Positions 14,604-22,566 are shown, counted from the stretch's first letter. The stretch: DNA of 37,861 nt from an uncultured Curtobacterium sp. (GCA_913778205.1 CAJYUW010000033.1:1-37861), one strand, 5' to 3'. The notes: generated from the letters alone by a model not told the origin. Numbers and translations: made by a program.

Positions 14604-14626
14604 AAAACCACCCGGTGGGTAGTTTT
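14604..14626. promoter_or_regulatory. 23-bp dyad in the divergent promoter, TetR-type operator
   Basis: AAAACCACCC (14604-14613), GGT spacer, GGGTAGTTTT (14617-14626): arms match at nine of ten positions. AT-rich outer ends in a GC-rich gap and the 10-3-10 layout are typical of TetR operators. It lies between the isomerase/oxidoreductase operon and the carboxylesterase gene; the TetR-like gene at 16046, just downstream of the esterase, is the nearest candidate regulator. Confidence 0.55.
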
Positions 14627-14663
14627 CGACGTCGTGTTGCACCGGTCGGGGGTACTCCGCGGA

Positions 14664-14669
14664 TAGCGT
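14664..14669 (+). promoter_or_regulatory. putative -10 hexamer of the carboxylesterase gene
   Basis: TAGCGT ends 7 nt before the ATG at 14677; TTGCAC at 14637-14642 could be a loose -35 (spacing about 21). No ribosome-binding sequence, so a leaderless transcript is expected. Confidence 0.45.
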
Positions 14670-14676
14670 GGTGCGC

Positions 14677-15993
14677 ATGACCGACCTGCGCGCGTTCGAG
14701 ACCCCGGTCGGCACCGTCGAGGCCCGCGTCGACGGGGACGTCGTCCGTGCCCAGGGGATCCCGTACGCGGTCGCCGAGCGCTTCCGCCGTCCCCGACCGG
14801 CGCCGGCCTTCACCACACCCTTCGCCGCGGTCACCCCGGCACCGGTCCCCCCGCAGCAGCCCGCCGCGTTCGTCGACGAGCTGCTGCCGCCGATGCAGCA
14901 CCTCGCCGTCGACGAGGACTGCCACCGGCTGACCGTCACGCTGCCCGCCGACGTGCGTCCGGACGAGCGGCTCCCCGTCATGGTGTGGGTCCACGGCGGC
15001 TCGTACGTGATCGGCGGCGGCGACCTCCCCATCCACGACGCGCACGACCTCGTCGCGGAGCAGCGGGTCGTGGTCGTCTCGGTGACCTACCGGTTGGGCG
15101 TGTTGGGGTTCCTCGGCGACGGGGACCGCGTCCCCGCGAACCTCGGCCTGTTCGACCTGATCGAGGCCCTGCGGTGGGTCCGCACGAACATCCGCTCCTT
15201 CGGCGGCGACCCCGACGCGGTCACCCTGTTCGGGCAGTCGGCCGGCGGCGACGCGATCGCCCACCTCATGATCAGCAGCGGGACCGAGGGCCTGTTCCGA
15301 CGCGCGGTCGTCCAGAGCGCCCCGTTCGGCATCTCCCGTCGCCGCGCCCGGATGAGCCGCGCGGTGCTGCGCGCGGTCGGCGTCGTCGATGCGACGACAC
15401 CGCTCGACGACGTGCTCGGCCGCCAGGTGCTCGGCACGAGGGCCGGTGCGCCCTTCGGCCTCCGCGGGGGCATGCCCTTCGGGACCCAGTACGGACAGGC
15501 CCCGCTGCCGGAGGAGTCCCGGGCCGCGGACGCCTGGCGCGCGGCGGCACCCCGGGTGGACGTGCTCATCGGGTCCGCGGTCGACGAGGCGGCGATGTTC
15601 GTCCGCGCGGTCCCCGTGCTCGCCGCGGCCACGCGTCGCCGTCCGCTCCGCGCCCTCGTGCGCTGGTTGCTCGTCCGGCCGCTGTCGGAGATCGTCTACG
15701 GCCGCGACGTCCGCCGCTTCCGCGACCGGCACCGGGCCGCCGGCGGCAACGCGACCTCGTACCGACTGCTCCGGGGCGCCACCGCGCGTCCGACCGGCGC
15801 CGTGCACATGAGCGACCTCCCGATGCTCCTCGGCGGGCGGGCAGCGTGGGCCGGGTCGGCGTTCGTGCCCGAGCGCGACTGGGCGGCGGTGGACGAGCGG
15901 GGGCGCCGCCTGCGAGCGGTGTGGGCGGAGTTCGCGCGGACCGGTCGGGTCACGTCCGACGACGACGAGACGATCGCCTTCGACCGCGGCTGA
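14677..15993 (+). CDS. type-B carboxylesterase family protein
   Basis: 438 residues with the alpha/beta-hydrolase type-B pattern: oxyanion-hole VMVWVHGGSYVIGGG, then FGGDPDAVTLFGQSAGGD with nucleophile Ser188 in GQSAGG (family GESAGG), an acidic residue in IGSAVDEAAMF, and probable catalytic His377 in GAVHMSDLP. The family hydrolyses carboxylic esters and sometimes carbamates. At 438 residues it is shorter than the usual 480-550, and the N-terminal lid region is reduced. No signal peptide is seen. The start is ATG 14677 because of the promoter hexamer 7 nt upstream; a GTG 9 nt earlier is possible. Divergent from the sugar isomerase operon, followed by a TetR gene. Confidence 0.9.
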   Translation: MTDLRAFETPVGTVEARVDGDVVRAQGIPYAVAERFRRPRPAPAFTTPFAAVTPAPVPPQQPAAFVDELLPPMQHLAVDEDCHRLTVTLPADVRPDERLPVMVWVHGGSYVIGGGDLPIHDAHDLVAEQRVVVVSVTYRLGVLGFLGDGDRVPANLGLFDLIEALRWVRTNIRSFGGDPDAVTLFGQSAGGDAIAHLMISSGTEGLFRRAVVQSAPFGISRRRARMSRAVLRAVGVVDATTPLDDVLGRQVLGTRAGAPFGLRGGMPFGTQYGQAPLPEESRAADAWRAAAPRVDVLIGSAVDEAAMFVRAVPVLAAATRRRPLRALVRWLLVRPLSEIVYGRDVRRFRDRHRAAGGNATSYRLLRGATARPTGAVHMSDLPMLLGGRAAWAGSAFVPERDWAAVDERGRRLRAVWAEFARTGRVTSDDDETIAFDRG

Positions 15994-16032
15994 CCCCCGG
16001 ACTGGGCGATGCTCCGCGACCGGTGCCGGCGA

Positions 16033-16038
16033 CAGGAT
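16033..16038 (+). promoter_or_regulatory. putative -10 hexamer of the TetR gene at 16046
   Basis: CAGGAT ends 7 nt before the ATG. AGGA could also serve as a weak ribosome site, so this case is less clean than others. Confidence 0.3.
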
Positions 16039-16045
16039 CGACGGC

Positions 16046-16633
16046 ATGTCCGAACCAGGAGCCGAGCTGCGGTCCCGCGTCGTCGACGGAGCCATCACCG
16101 CCTTCCGGTCCGGCGACTTCCACACGATCGGGTACCCCGAGGTCGCCCGCGCCGCCGAGCTCGACGACGCGGACGTCCGCCGCGCCTACCCGCTCTGGGA
16201 CCTCCTGGTCGTCGCGGTGATGGACCGCTGGAACAACGGCAGCCGACGGGCGCTCCGGCCGGTCGCCGAGCGGGACGGGGTGGTCGCCTACCTGCGCGCC
16301 CGACTGCAGGCGGGCCGCGAGGAGCCGTCGCTCGTCCGCTTGCGGATCGCGCTCCTCAGCGCGGCGTCGACCCCGGGCCACCCCGCCGAGGGCTGGTTCC
16401 GGGCGCAGTACGCGAGCTCCTTCGACGACGTCACCCTCGGCCTCGCGCGGGACGTCGTCGCCGGACGGGAGCCGCGCGGGACGACCGCGCGGCACGCCGC
16501 CGAGCAGCTCGTGGCGCTCTTCGAGGGGCTCCAGCTGCAGGCCGTGCTGCGCGACGACACCGAGGTGCTCGACGCGTTCGACCGGGCGGTCGCCCGGCTC
16601 CGGGTCGGCTGGAGCACGGCCACACGGGTGTGA
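16046..16633 (+). CDS. TetR-like transcriptional regulator with divergent DNA-binding domain
   Basis: 195 residues, all helical. The N-terminal 50 residues follow the TetR layout (ELRSRVVDGAITAFRSGDFHTIGYPEVARAAELDDADVRRAYPLWDLLVVAV), where PEVARAAELDDADVRRAYP takes the place of the usual IAxxAGVSxxTxYxHF, and Tyr/Pro replace the Tyr-x-His-Phe tip. The C-terminal domain (about 75-190) contains FEGLQLQAVL like other TetR proteins. It lies just downstream of the carboxylesterase and probably regulates it through the dyad at 14604-14626. The weak match to the recognition helix leaves some doubt about its target. Confidence 0.8.
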   Translation: MSEPGAELRSRVVDGAITAFRSGDFHTIGYPEVARAAELDDADVRRAYPLWDLLVVAVMDRWNNGSRRALRPVAERDGVVAYLRARLQAGREEPSLVRLRIALLSAASTPGHPAEGWFRAQYASSFDDVTLGLARDVVAGREPRGTTARHAAEQLVALFEGLQLQAVLRDDTEVLDAFDRAVARLRVGWSTATRV

Positions 16634-16676
16634 CCACGCGGTCGCGCGCCCCCGGTGGCACCCGGCGCGCGGGTGT

Positions 16677-16702
16677 CGGACGGGAGGCACGGCGCGGCTG
16701 AG
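16677..16702. repeat. dispersed REP-like element, copy before the NUDIX gene
   Basis: GACGGGAGGCACGGCGCGG and CTGAG; nearly the same as 3212-3237 (GACGGGAGGCACGGTGCGG then GCTG). Lies between the TetR stop and the NUDIX promoter. Confidence 0.65.
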
Positions 16703-16724
16703 CGGGTCCCACCCGCGTTCCTGG

Positions 16725-16730
16725 CATGGT
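16725..16730 (+). promoter_or_regulatory. putative -10 hexamer of the NUDIX gene
   Basis: CATGGT ends 6 nt before the ATG at 16737. The same hexamer and distance precede the glycosyltransferase start at 21251. It favours ATG 16737 over the GTG at 16734. Confidence 0.4.
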
Positions 16731-16736
16731 CGGGTG

Positions 16737-17183
16737 ATGGAGTACACGGACTACGACACCCGGCTCGCGGCCTACGCCGTGATCACCGAGGGCGACCGCG
16801 TGCTCCTCGCGAAGCTCCGGTTCCCCGAGGCCGGGACGTGGACGCTGCCCGGCGGCGGTGTCGAGTTCGACGAGACCGTCGAGCAAGCCGTCGTCCGCGA
16901 GGTGCAGGAGGAGACCGGCCTCGACGCCGTCGTCGGTCCGCTGCTCGGCATCCGCCACCACGTCGTCCCGGCCGAGCGCCGCATGCACGCCGGGGCCCGT
17001 GGCCGGCCGATGAAGGCCGTCCAGGTCGTGTTCCGGGCCTCCGTCACGGGCGGGACGCTGCGGGACGAGCTCGACGGCTCGACGGACGAGGCGAGGTGGA
17101 TCCCGATCGCCGAACTGCCCCACCACCGCCACGGGCTCCTCGTGCCGATCGCCCTCGCCTGGGCCGGCGCACTCACCCGCTGA
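16737..17183 (+). CDS. NUDIX hydrolase
   Basis: 148 residues. The NUDIX box is complete: GGGVEFDETVEQAVVREVQE followed by ETGLD, giving the G-x5-E-x7-REuxEExGu signature. Such enzymes cleave nucleoside diphosphates linked to another moiety, with Mg2+ held by the box glutamates. The rest (ITEGDRVLLAKLRFPEAGTWTLPGG) resembles the MutT/ADP-ribose-type fold without a substrate-defining motif. The start is ATG 16737, set by the leaderless promoter hexamer; the GTG immediately upstream is an alternative. Converges with the VOC gene 8 nt away. Confidence 0.93.
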   Translation: MEYTDYDTRLAAYAVITEGDRVLLAKLRFPEAGTWTLPGGGVEFDETVEQAVVREVQEETGLDAVVGPLLGIRHHVVPAERRMHAGARGRPMKAVQVVFRASVTGGTLRDELDGSTDEARWIPIAELPHHRHGLLVPIALAWAGALTR

Positions 17184-17191
17184 CCGGTCGT

Positions 17192-17557
17192 CTACTCCTC
17201 GACGACGCTCAGCACGTTGCCCGACGGGTCGGTGAACCACGCGATCAGCGGGCCGCCCCGCCGGTTCACCCCGCGCTCGTCGGTCACGCCGTCGTAGTGC
17301 AGGAACACGACCCCGGCGGCGCTCAGCTCGTCGACGGCCGCGTCCACGTCCGGCACCGGGAAGTTCAGCACCGTGAACGACGCCGGCACGTGCGCGGGAC
17401 CCTTCGGGTAGACGAGCACTCGGGTCCCGCCGACCCGAAGGGACAGCATGCCGTGCTCCTCGACCACCGGGACCCCGAGCACACCCTCGTAGAACGCCCG
17501 GGCCTCCGGCACGTCACGCACCGAGAAGCCGCTGAACGCCGTCGTCGCGTCGACCAT
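17192..17557 (-). CDS. VOC (glyoxalase/bleomycin-resistance) family protein
   Basis: 121 residues forming two beta-alpha-beta-beta-beta modules: FSGFSVRDVPEARAFYEGVL and VLNFPVPDVDAAVDELSAAGV, ending FTDPSGNVLSVVEE. The final Glu-rich strand and DPSGN are typical of VOC proteins, many of which bind a divalent metal or a small hydrophobic drug. The usual N-terminal metal His is absent, so it may not be a metalloenzyme. Start ATG 17557 has no ribosome-binding site; TTCACT lies 6 nt upstream, a weak leaderless promoter match. It diverges from the P-loop kinase gene 57 nt away. Confidence 0.88.
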   Translation of the reverse strand: MVDATTAFSGFSVRDVPEARAFYEGVLGVPVVEEHGMLSLRVGGTRVLVYPKGPAHVPASFTVLNFPVPDVDAAVDELSAAGVVFLHYDGVTDERGVNRRGGPLIAWFTDPSGNVLSVVEE

Positions 17558-17602
17558 GCGGCCAGTGAACCACCGAGCGTGCGACCGGACCACCCCGCCT
17601 GC

Positions 17603-17608
17603 GAGGAT
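17603..17608 (+). promoter_or_regulatory. putative -10 hexamer of the kinase gene at 17615
   Basis: GAGGAT ends 6 nt before the GTG start, as seen for the histidine kinase. GAGG alternatively could be a ribosome site 9 nt away. Confidence 0.35.
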
Positions 17609-17614
17609 GGCGGC

Positions 17615-18256
17615 GTGCCGCAGCCGGAGATGACCGTCGACGAGGCGGTCGAGCGCGCCGTCGACCTGGCGACCACCGACCGCCGGGTCGTCCTCGGGAT
17701 CGCGGGCGCTCCCGGCGCCGGGAAGTCCACCCTGGCCCGGCGCATCGTCGCCGCGGTGGGGGACCGCCTCGGCTCCGGTCTCGCCGTGCAGGTGCCGATG
17801 GACGGCTTCCACCTGGCGAACGCGGCCCTCGACGCGCTCGGGCGGCACGACCGCAAGGGTGCGATCGACACCTTCGACGCCGGCGGCTACGTGGCGCTCG
17901 TGCGTCGACTCGCCGCGGACACCGAGCCGGTGGTCTGGGCGCCCGACTTCGACCGACGGATCGACGAACCCGTCGCCGGCAGCATCGCGGTCCCGCGGAC
18001 GGCCCGACTCGTCGTGACCGAGGGCAACTACCTGCTCGACGCCGACGAGCCCTGGGCCGGCCTGGTCGACCTGTTCACGGAGACCTGGGCGTGCGTCGTC
18101 GACGACGCCGTCCGCGTCGACCGCCTGGTGGGCCGTCACATGCGGCACGGCCGCGACCACGAGGCGGCCCGCGCCTGGGCGCTCGAGGTCGACGGCGTGA
18201 ACGCCGAGCGCGTCGCTGCCAGGGTGGGTCGTGCCTCCAGGACGGTGCGGACGTGA
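17615..18256 (+). CDS. nucleoside/nucleotide kinase family protein (uridine kinase-like P-loop)
   Basis: 213 residues. Walker A is GAPGAGKST (about 31-39). PMDGFHLANAALD matches the substrate-binding DxFH segment of the uridine-kinase/phosphoribulokinase/pantothenate-kinase group, KGAIDTFDAGGYVALVRRL is typical of the same group, and VVTEGNYLL is the Walker-B-like strand. Near the C terminus RHMRHGRDHEAARAWALEVD is a lid-type Arg-rich helix. It phosphorylates a small hydroxylated metabolite in the cytosol; the substrate is unknown (uridine, fructose-like sugars or pantothenate relatives are possible). It stands alone, diverging from the VOC gene. Confidence 0.88.
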   Translation: MPQPEMTVDEAVERAVDLATTDRRVVLGIAGAPGAGKSTLARRIVAAVGDRLGSGLAVQVPMDGFHLANAALDALGRHDRKGAIDTFDAGGYVALVRRLAADTEPVVWAPDFDRRIDEPVAGSIAVPRTARLVVTEGNYLLDADEPWAGLVDLFTETWACVVDDAVRVDRLVGRHMRHGRDHEAARAWALEVDGVNAERVAARVGRASRTVRT

Positions 18257-18340
18257 CCCGGCGTCCGTCGCACGCCGTCCCCGCGACCTGACCGACCCCG
18301 ACCCCGTCGCCAGCCGCAGCACGACACGAGAGGACCGACC

Positions 18341-19174
18341 ATGACCATCGCCGTCACCGGAGCCACCGGCAACATCGGGGGAGCCGTCGCCCGTGCGCTC
18401 GCCGGAGCGGACGTGCCGTTCCGCATGGTCGTCCGCGACCCCTCCCGGGCGCCGGAGCTGCCCGGCACCGAGGTCGCGAGCGCGACCTACGGTGACGCCG
18501 ACGCGAGCCGCGCGGCCCTGGAGGGCGTCGACACGCTCCTCATGGTCTCCGGCGCCGAGGCCCGGGACCGACTCGCGCAGCACCGCTCCTTCGTCGCCGC
18601 AGCCGCGACCGCCGGGGTCCGGCACGTCGTCTACACCTCGTTCGTCGGCGCCGCTGCGGACGCCACCTTCACCCTCGGCCGCGACCACTGGGCGACCGAG
18701 GAGGCGATCCGCGCGACCTCGATGGCGCACACGTTCCTGCGTGACTCGTTCTACCTGGACTTCGTCGAGGACCTCGTCGGCGAGGACGGTGTGATCCGCG
18801 GCCCGGCCGCCGACGGAGCGATGGCCGCGGTCGCCCGTGCCGACGTTGCCCGGGTGGCGACCGCCGTCCTGCAGGCTCCGGCCGCACACCTCGACCGCAC
18901 CTACGAGCTGACCGGCCCCGCGCCGATCACCCTCGAGCAGGCCGCGGCGACCGTCAGCGAGGTCCGCGGGCGCACGGTGACCTACCACCCGGAGACGCTG
19001 GAGGAGGCGTACGCCTCCCGGGCACGCTGGGACCCGGAGCCGTGGCAGGCCGACGCCTGGGTGAGCACCTACACGGCGATCGCGGAGGGTGCGCTCGCGC
19101 ACGTCTCCGGCGACGTCGAGCGGGTCACCGGCCGCCGGCCGATGTCGTTGCGCGAGGTCCTCGAGCAGCGCTGA
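18341..19174 (+). CDS. NmrA-like NAD(P)-binding reductase (QorB-type)
   Basis: 277 residues. The Rossmann start MTIAVTGATGNIGGAVARAL carries the GATGNIG motif of NmrA-like atypical SDRs; HVVYTSFVGAA and FLRDSFYLDF follow, and there is no classic YxxxK. The pattern is closest to the quinone reductase 2 (YtfG/QorB) group, which reduces quinones with NADPH; others are redox sensors. GAGAGGACC lies before the ATG, so it is translated from a normal leader. Its last 50 nt overlap the 3' end of the convergent glycosyltransferase gene. Confidence 0.88.
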   Translation: MTIAVTGATGNIGGAVARALAGADVPFRMVVRDPSRAPELPGTEVASATYGDADASRAALEGVDTLLMVSGAEARDRLAQHRSFVAAAATAGVRHVVYTSFVGAAADATFTLGRDHWATEEAIRATSMAHTFLRDSFYLDFVEDLVGEDGVIRGPAADGAMAAVARADVARVATAVLQAPAAHLDRTYELTGPAPITLEQAAATVSEVRGRTVTYHPETLEEAYASRARWDPEPWQADAWVSTYTAIAEGALAHVSGDVERVTGRRPMSLREVLEQR

Positions 19175-21251
19175 CCGCGCGCGACCGTCGCGGACGTGCG
19201 TCCGCCGGCGTGCGGAGCGGGTGCGTGACGATCCCGTGCAGGCGGTCCACCGAGTGGCCCGGGAGGCCGCAGCGCCACACCGTCCACCCGATCCGGGTCA
19301 CCATCCACGGCTGCGCCGGCGGCACCGCGGTCGGGTCGACGTCGGACACCGCGCGACAGCCACCGGCGAGGGCCGCTCGCAGTACCGGGTCGGTGCGGGG
19401 CGCCCCCGCCTCGACGACGAGTACCCGGAGGCCGTGCGCGATCCGTTCCCGGATCTGCGTCGGCGTGAAGACGGGGACCGTCTCGCTGAAGCCACCGTCG
19501 GTGAGGACCGGCAGCCCGGTCGCGTCGATGACCGGCGCCGAGATCCGCCAGGTGTCGGTGAGGAACAGGGGCAGGTCGGACCGGTACCCGTCGAGCCGGC
19601 GGACCATGGCGACGAGGGCCCGGTCCTGCGGGCTGAACGCGGTCGGGGTGCCGCCCTGCCAGTCGGCCGGCGACACGTGGTAGCTCCCGTCGGCTCCACG
19701 TTGCCACCCACCCACGGAGGCCTCGGTGCCGCTGCCGTCGCGGGTCGCGTCGAGCGCCTGCAGCGAGAACGCCGCGGGTCCGGCGACGAGCGCCAGCCCG
19801 GCGGTCAGGGCGATGGTCGCTCGCGCGACGGCCGGCCGGGAGGCGCGGTGCGGCTCCGCCCGGCGGCGCAGGTCCACACGGGGTCGCCAGGCCACCGCCA
19901 CGAGCGTCACGAGGAGGACGCCGGCCGCGACGTCGAGGGCCGGTCGGGCGAGCCCGGCCGGCATCGACGTCCCGCGCGCGAGGACGCCCCACCAGACCGC
20001 CTGGCCGGCGGCGAGCAGGACCGGGAGCCCCCGGAGCCACGGCGAGTGCGCGCGCACGAGGCCGACGGCGCCGCGCCAGCCGAAGGCCGCGAGGACGGCG
20101 AGCTGCACGCCGATCGCCGCGACGTAGGCGGTGTGCGGGATCCTCGCGACCGACAGCACCCCGGCGGCGGTGGTGAGCCACACCACCAGGACGACGAGCA
20201 CCGCGGTCCCGGCACGGGTGTCGAGCGCGCCGCCGAACGGCCACGACCGGCGTCGGAGCAGCACGACGACCGACCCGACGACGATCGCGAAGAGCGCGGC
20301 GGGCAGGAGCCAGGCGACCTGCGACGCCAGGTGCGGGTCGAGCAGCTTCGTGACCCCGCCCGGACCGCCGAACCGTTCGTGCCCGTGACCGGGCTCCGTG
20401 CCCGCCACCACCGCTCCCGGCACCAGCCCCGGCAGGAACCGGTCGACGCCGTTGTACCCGAACACCATCGCGAACGGGCTGTCCTTGGTCGAGCCGTCGA
20501 TCCACGGACGCGAGCCCGCCGGTGTCAGCGTCAGCCCGACCACCCACGCGAGCGAGGCTGCGACCGCCACGGCGCCGAGCACCACCGCACGGGCCAGGCG
20601 TCGCGCGCGGGAGAGGACACCGCCGTCCGGAGCGGCCGACGCGAGCAGCGTGCCGACCACCAGCGCCGGGAGCACGAACCACGCCTGCAGCATCTTCGCC
20701 TGGAACCCCACGCCCACCATGAGCCCCGCGGCGACGAGCGGCCACCACCGGCCGGTGATCGCGGCCCGCTGCCAGCACACGAGGGCCACGGCGAGGGCGG
20801 CCGTGACCATGCCGTCCTCCATCGGGTGCCCGAACATCGACACGAACACCGGGGTCGTCGCGGCGGCGAGGGCGGCGACCAACCCGGTACCGACGCCTGC
20901 CCAACGGAGTCCGACGGTCGCGCACGCCCACACCGTGACGAGTCCCGCGACGACCTCGGGCAACACGAGCGCCTCCGTCGACATGCCGAACGCCGCGACG
21001 CTCGCGGCCTGGGGCACCGCGAACCCGCTGAGCTTGTCGAGGGTCACGGTGGCGGAGGGGTCGAACGAGCCGGAGAGCAGGGCCGGCCACGACTCGGACA
21101 TCGAGCGCGCACTCGCGGCGTAGAAGCTCGACGCGCCGCACCGAGCCGCGTTCCATCCGGTGAGCACCGTCATGCCGGCGAGGACGGCGAGGAGCGCCAG
21201 CCGTGCGCCGAGGTGCTGGTCCCGCCACCGTGCGGGTCGTCGGGTGTCCAC
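19125..21251 (-). CDS. GT39/ArnT-like polytopic membrane glycosyltransferase (YkcA/YkcB type)
   Basis: 708 residues with about eleven to thirteen membrane helices and a soluble C-terminal domain (about 540-690). The N-terminal loop reads GASSFYAASARSMSESWPAL, with SGSFDPSATVTLDKLSGFA shortly after; acidic residues here match the catalytic loop of dolichyl/polyprenyl-phosphate-sugar transferases in the ArnT/PMT clan, especially the YkcA/YkcB group. It probably moves a sugar from a polyprenyl phosphate onto an envelope acceptor on the outer face of the membrane. GTG 21251 is chosen because CATGGT lies 6 nt upstream; the frame stays open to 21464 but has no recognisable content there. The C-terminal end overlaps the NmrA-like gene by 50 nt. 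Confidence 0.88.
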   Translation of the reverse strand: MDTRRPARWRDQHLGARLALLAVLAGMTVLTGWNAARCGASSFYAASARSMSESWPALLSGSFDPSATVTLDKLSGFAVPQAASVAAFGMSTEALVLPEVVAGLVTVWACATVGLRWAGVGTGLVAALAAATTPVFVSMFGHPMEDGMVTAALAVALVCWQRAAITGRWWPLVAAGLMVGVGFQAKMLQAWFVLPALVVGTLLASAAPDGGVLSRARRLARAVVLGAVAVAASLAWVVGLTLTPAGSRPWIDGSTKDSPFAMVFGYNGVDRFLPGLVPGAVVAGTEPGHGHERFGGPGGVTKLLDPHLASQVAWLLPAALFAIVVGSVVVLLRRRSWPFGGALDTRAGTAVLVVLVVWLTTAAGVLSVARIPHTAYVAAIGVQLAVLAAFGWRGAVGLVRAHSPWLRGLPVLLAAGQAVWWGVLARGTSMPAGLARPALDVAAGVLLVTLVAVAWRPRVDLRRRAEPHRASRPAVARATIALTAGLALVAGPAAFSLQALDATRDGSGTEASVGGWQRGADGSYHVSPADWQGGTPTAFSPQDRALVAMVRRLDGYRSDLPLFLTDTWRISAPVIDATGLPVLTDGGFSETVPVFTPTQIRERIAHGLRVLVVEAGAPRTDPVLRAALAGGCRAVSDVDPTAVPPAQPWMVTRIGWTVWRCGLPGHSVDRLHGIVTHPLRTPADARPRRSRAVSAARGPRATTSAGGR
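19831..19857. repeat. REP-like core inside the glycosyltransferase gene
   Basis: GGCCGGGAGGCGCGGTGCGG and CTCCG at 19834-19857 matches the dispersed element. It encodes part of the hydrophilic linker (RRRAEPHRASRPA) between membrane and soluble domains, so it may be a tolerated insertion or a chance match in GC-rich coding sequence. Confidence 0.4.
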
Positions 21252-21257
21252 CCGAGG

Positions 21258-21263
21258 ACCATG
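21258..21263 (-). promoter_or_regulatory. putative -10 hexamer of the glycosyltransferase gene
   Basis: CATGGT on the minus strand ends 6 nt before the GTG at 21251. It decides the start in a frame open much further upstream. Confidence 0.4.
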
Positions 21264-21438
21264 GCGGACGGGGATGACCGGGTGCCGCGTCCCCGCTGCT
21301 GAGCGGCTGCGGACGGGGCCGTCGTGCTGTGTCGACGTGCGGGCGGGGGCGTGCGGCGTCCAGCTGCGGCGCAGGGTCGCGCGCGTACCGGTCCTCCGCC
21401 CACCGTTCGACCCCCTCGAGTGGTACGCCGGAGTTGAC

Positions 21439-22209
21439 ATGAACAAGCTGCTGTCGCAGTCCACGGACGGGGGCGCGGAGTACGACTACACCTATGGCAC
21501 CACCGACCAGCACGGTGTTCCCGTGATCACCAGCCGCACCGTCGCCGACACGGGCACCGCATCCGTGATCAGCGACCCCGTGACCGGGCAGCCGATGGAC
21601 CTGCAGACCACCGACGGTGCCACGAGCATGTGGGTCGTCGACGGGATCGGGAACCCGACCGCAGCGATCACCGACACCGCCGAGAAGGCGTACGAGGTGC
21701 ACTACGACCCCTACGGCGCGGAGCGCATCACCGACCAGGACAAGGCCAGCGTGCAGTGGCAGCAGAACCCGTACGGGTTCAAGGCCGGGCTCCGCTCGAG
21801 CAGCGCCGACAACGGGCTCACGAAGTTCGGATACCGGTGGCAGACCAGCGCGACCGGCGGGTGGATCGAACGCGACACCCTCGACGCACCCCTCGACCCC
21901 ACCAACGCCAACCGATACGCGTACGCGGCGGACGACCCCATCAACAGTTTCGACCCGTCCGGCCGAGCGATTGGATTGGTACGCGGTCTAGCAGCTGCCA
22001 CCGGACTTTATTCGACTTATGGAGCGCTCAGCGGTGAAGGTACCCCTGCTGGCTATATCGCAGGCTCCTTGGCTGAGATAGGCTGCGGGCTTACTGCTGC
22101 TGCTGTCGGAGTAGGCACCGCGGGGGTCGGAGCCGCCGTCGTCGGTTTCGGGTGCTTCGCCCTCGGCGAGTATGTGAGCAGTCAAGCCAGTGCTGCTTCG
22201 GTTGATTGA
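21439..22209 (+). CDS. RHS-repeat protein, C-terminal fragment with a hydrophobic Gly-rich tip
   Basis: 256 residues. YD repeats begin at TDGGAEYDYTYGTTDQHGV, then the RHS-associated core: WVVDGIGNPTAAITD, YDPYGAERIT, NPYGFKAGLRSS, FGYRWQ and NRYAYAADDPINSFDPSGR (158-176). Full-length RHS proteins exceed 1000 residues, so the export end and most repeats are missing; recognisable sequence starts abruptly near 21415. After DPSGR an 80-residue tip, rich in Gly/Ala/Val with Cys near 209 and 235, replaces the usual enzymatic toxin; base composition falls from here on. GGAG precedes ATG 21439, so it may still be expressed. It could be a pre-toxin linker left after loss of the toxin, or a membrane-active tip. 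The next gene is placed as its immunity partner. Confidence 0.8.
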   Translation: MNKLLSQSTDGGAEYDYTYGTTDQHGVPVITSRTVADTGTASVISDPVTGQPMDLQTTDGATSMWVVDGIGNPTAAITDTAEKAYEVHYDPYGAERITDQDKASVQWQQNPYGFKAGLRSSSADNGLTKFGYRWQTSATGGWIERDTLDAPLDPTNANRYAYAADDPINSFDPSGRAIGLVRGLAAATGLYSTYGALSGEGTPAGYIAGSLAEIGCGLTAAAVGVGTAGVGAAVVGFGCFALGEYVSSQASAASVD

Positions 22210-22218
22210 GGAGGGCGA

Positions 22219-22422
22219 ATGAAACGCACGGGACCAACGGCGACGCTGGTGATAGGTGTGCTGGCCTTCGGTTTGGCAGCTCTTTTCGTATCTTCTTTTC
22301 AGCCGCTCGAGTCCATCGGTCGATCCGGGTTGCCCGCGATTGTGATAGAGGTCGCTCTCGCTGTCGGGGGGATCGCGTGTGTGATCTCCGGGCTGTACCG
22401 TTTGCGTCGGAAAGGCAAGTAA
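22219..22422 (+). CDS. 67-residue two-helix membrane protein, candidate immunity protein for the RHS tip
   Basis: Begins MKRTGPTATLVIGVLAFGLA; helices at about 8-27 and 39-59, ending in the basic tail YRLRRKGK. GAGGAGG lies 3-9 nt before the ATG and the gene starts 9 nt after the RHS stop, so it is co-transcribed and strongly translated. Small membrane proteins directly behind an RHS or other polymorphic-toxin tip are commonly immunity proteins, especially for membrane-acting toxins. It shares a pattern (K-x-T-G, L, G, F at the same spacing, then A-I-x-I-E) with the product or products of 22854-23188. No family recognised; the immunity role is inferred from position. Confidence 0.65.
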   Translation: MKRTGPTATLVIGVLAFGLAALFVSSFQPLESIGRSGLPAIVIEVALAVGGIACVISGLYRLRRKGK

Positions 22423-22423
22423 A

Positions 22424-22566
22424 AGTATCGACGACCACGGCCGCCGCACCGACACCTGGCTCGGCTCCCCAGCCAACGCGACGCCAGACACGGCACCCAC
22501 GACCTGGGCGGCGTACCCGAAGATCACCTACGGTGCCGGCAACAAGTCGAACGAGTGGGCAGCCGT
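22424..22566 (+). pseudogene. displaced RHS remnant
   Basis: Directly after the stop of the small membrane gene, frame 2 reads SIDDHGRRTDTWLGSPANAT... and then WAAYPKITYGAGNKSNEWAA. GRRTDTWLG and ITYGAGN resemble the sequence between YD repeats in actinobacterial RHS proteins (from general knowledge, not searched), a part that normally precedes the core. Here it lies after it, without a start codon or ribosome site, and the resemblance stops after EWAAV. It suggests rearrangement by recombination between RHS copies. Confidence 0.45.

Noticed and set aside
21160..21438. N-terminal extension of the RHS fragment
   Set aside because: The frame is open but antisense to the glycosyltransferase up to 21251 and contains no YD-repeat sequence before about 21415; ATG 21439 has a ribosome site.
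21252..21464. N-terminal extension of the glycosyltransferase
   Set aside because: Open, but Arg/Ser-rich with no signal or helix and partly overlapping the RHS start; a leaderless promoter points to 21251.
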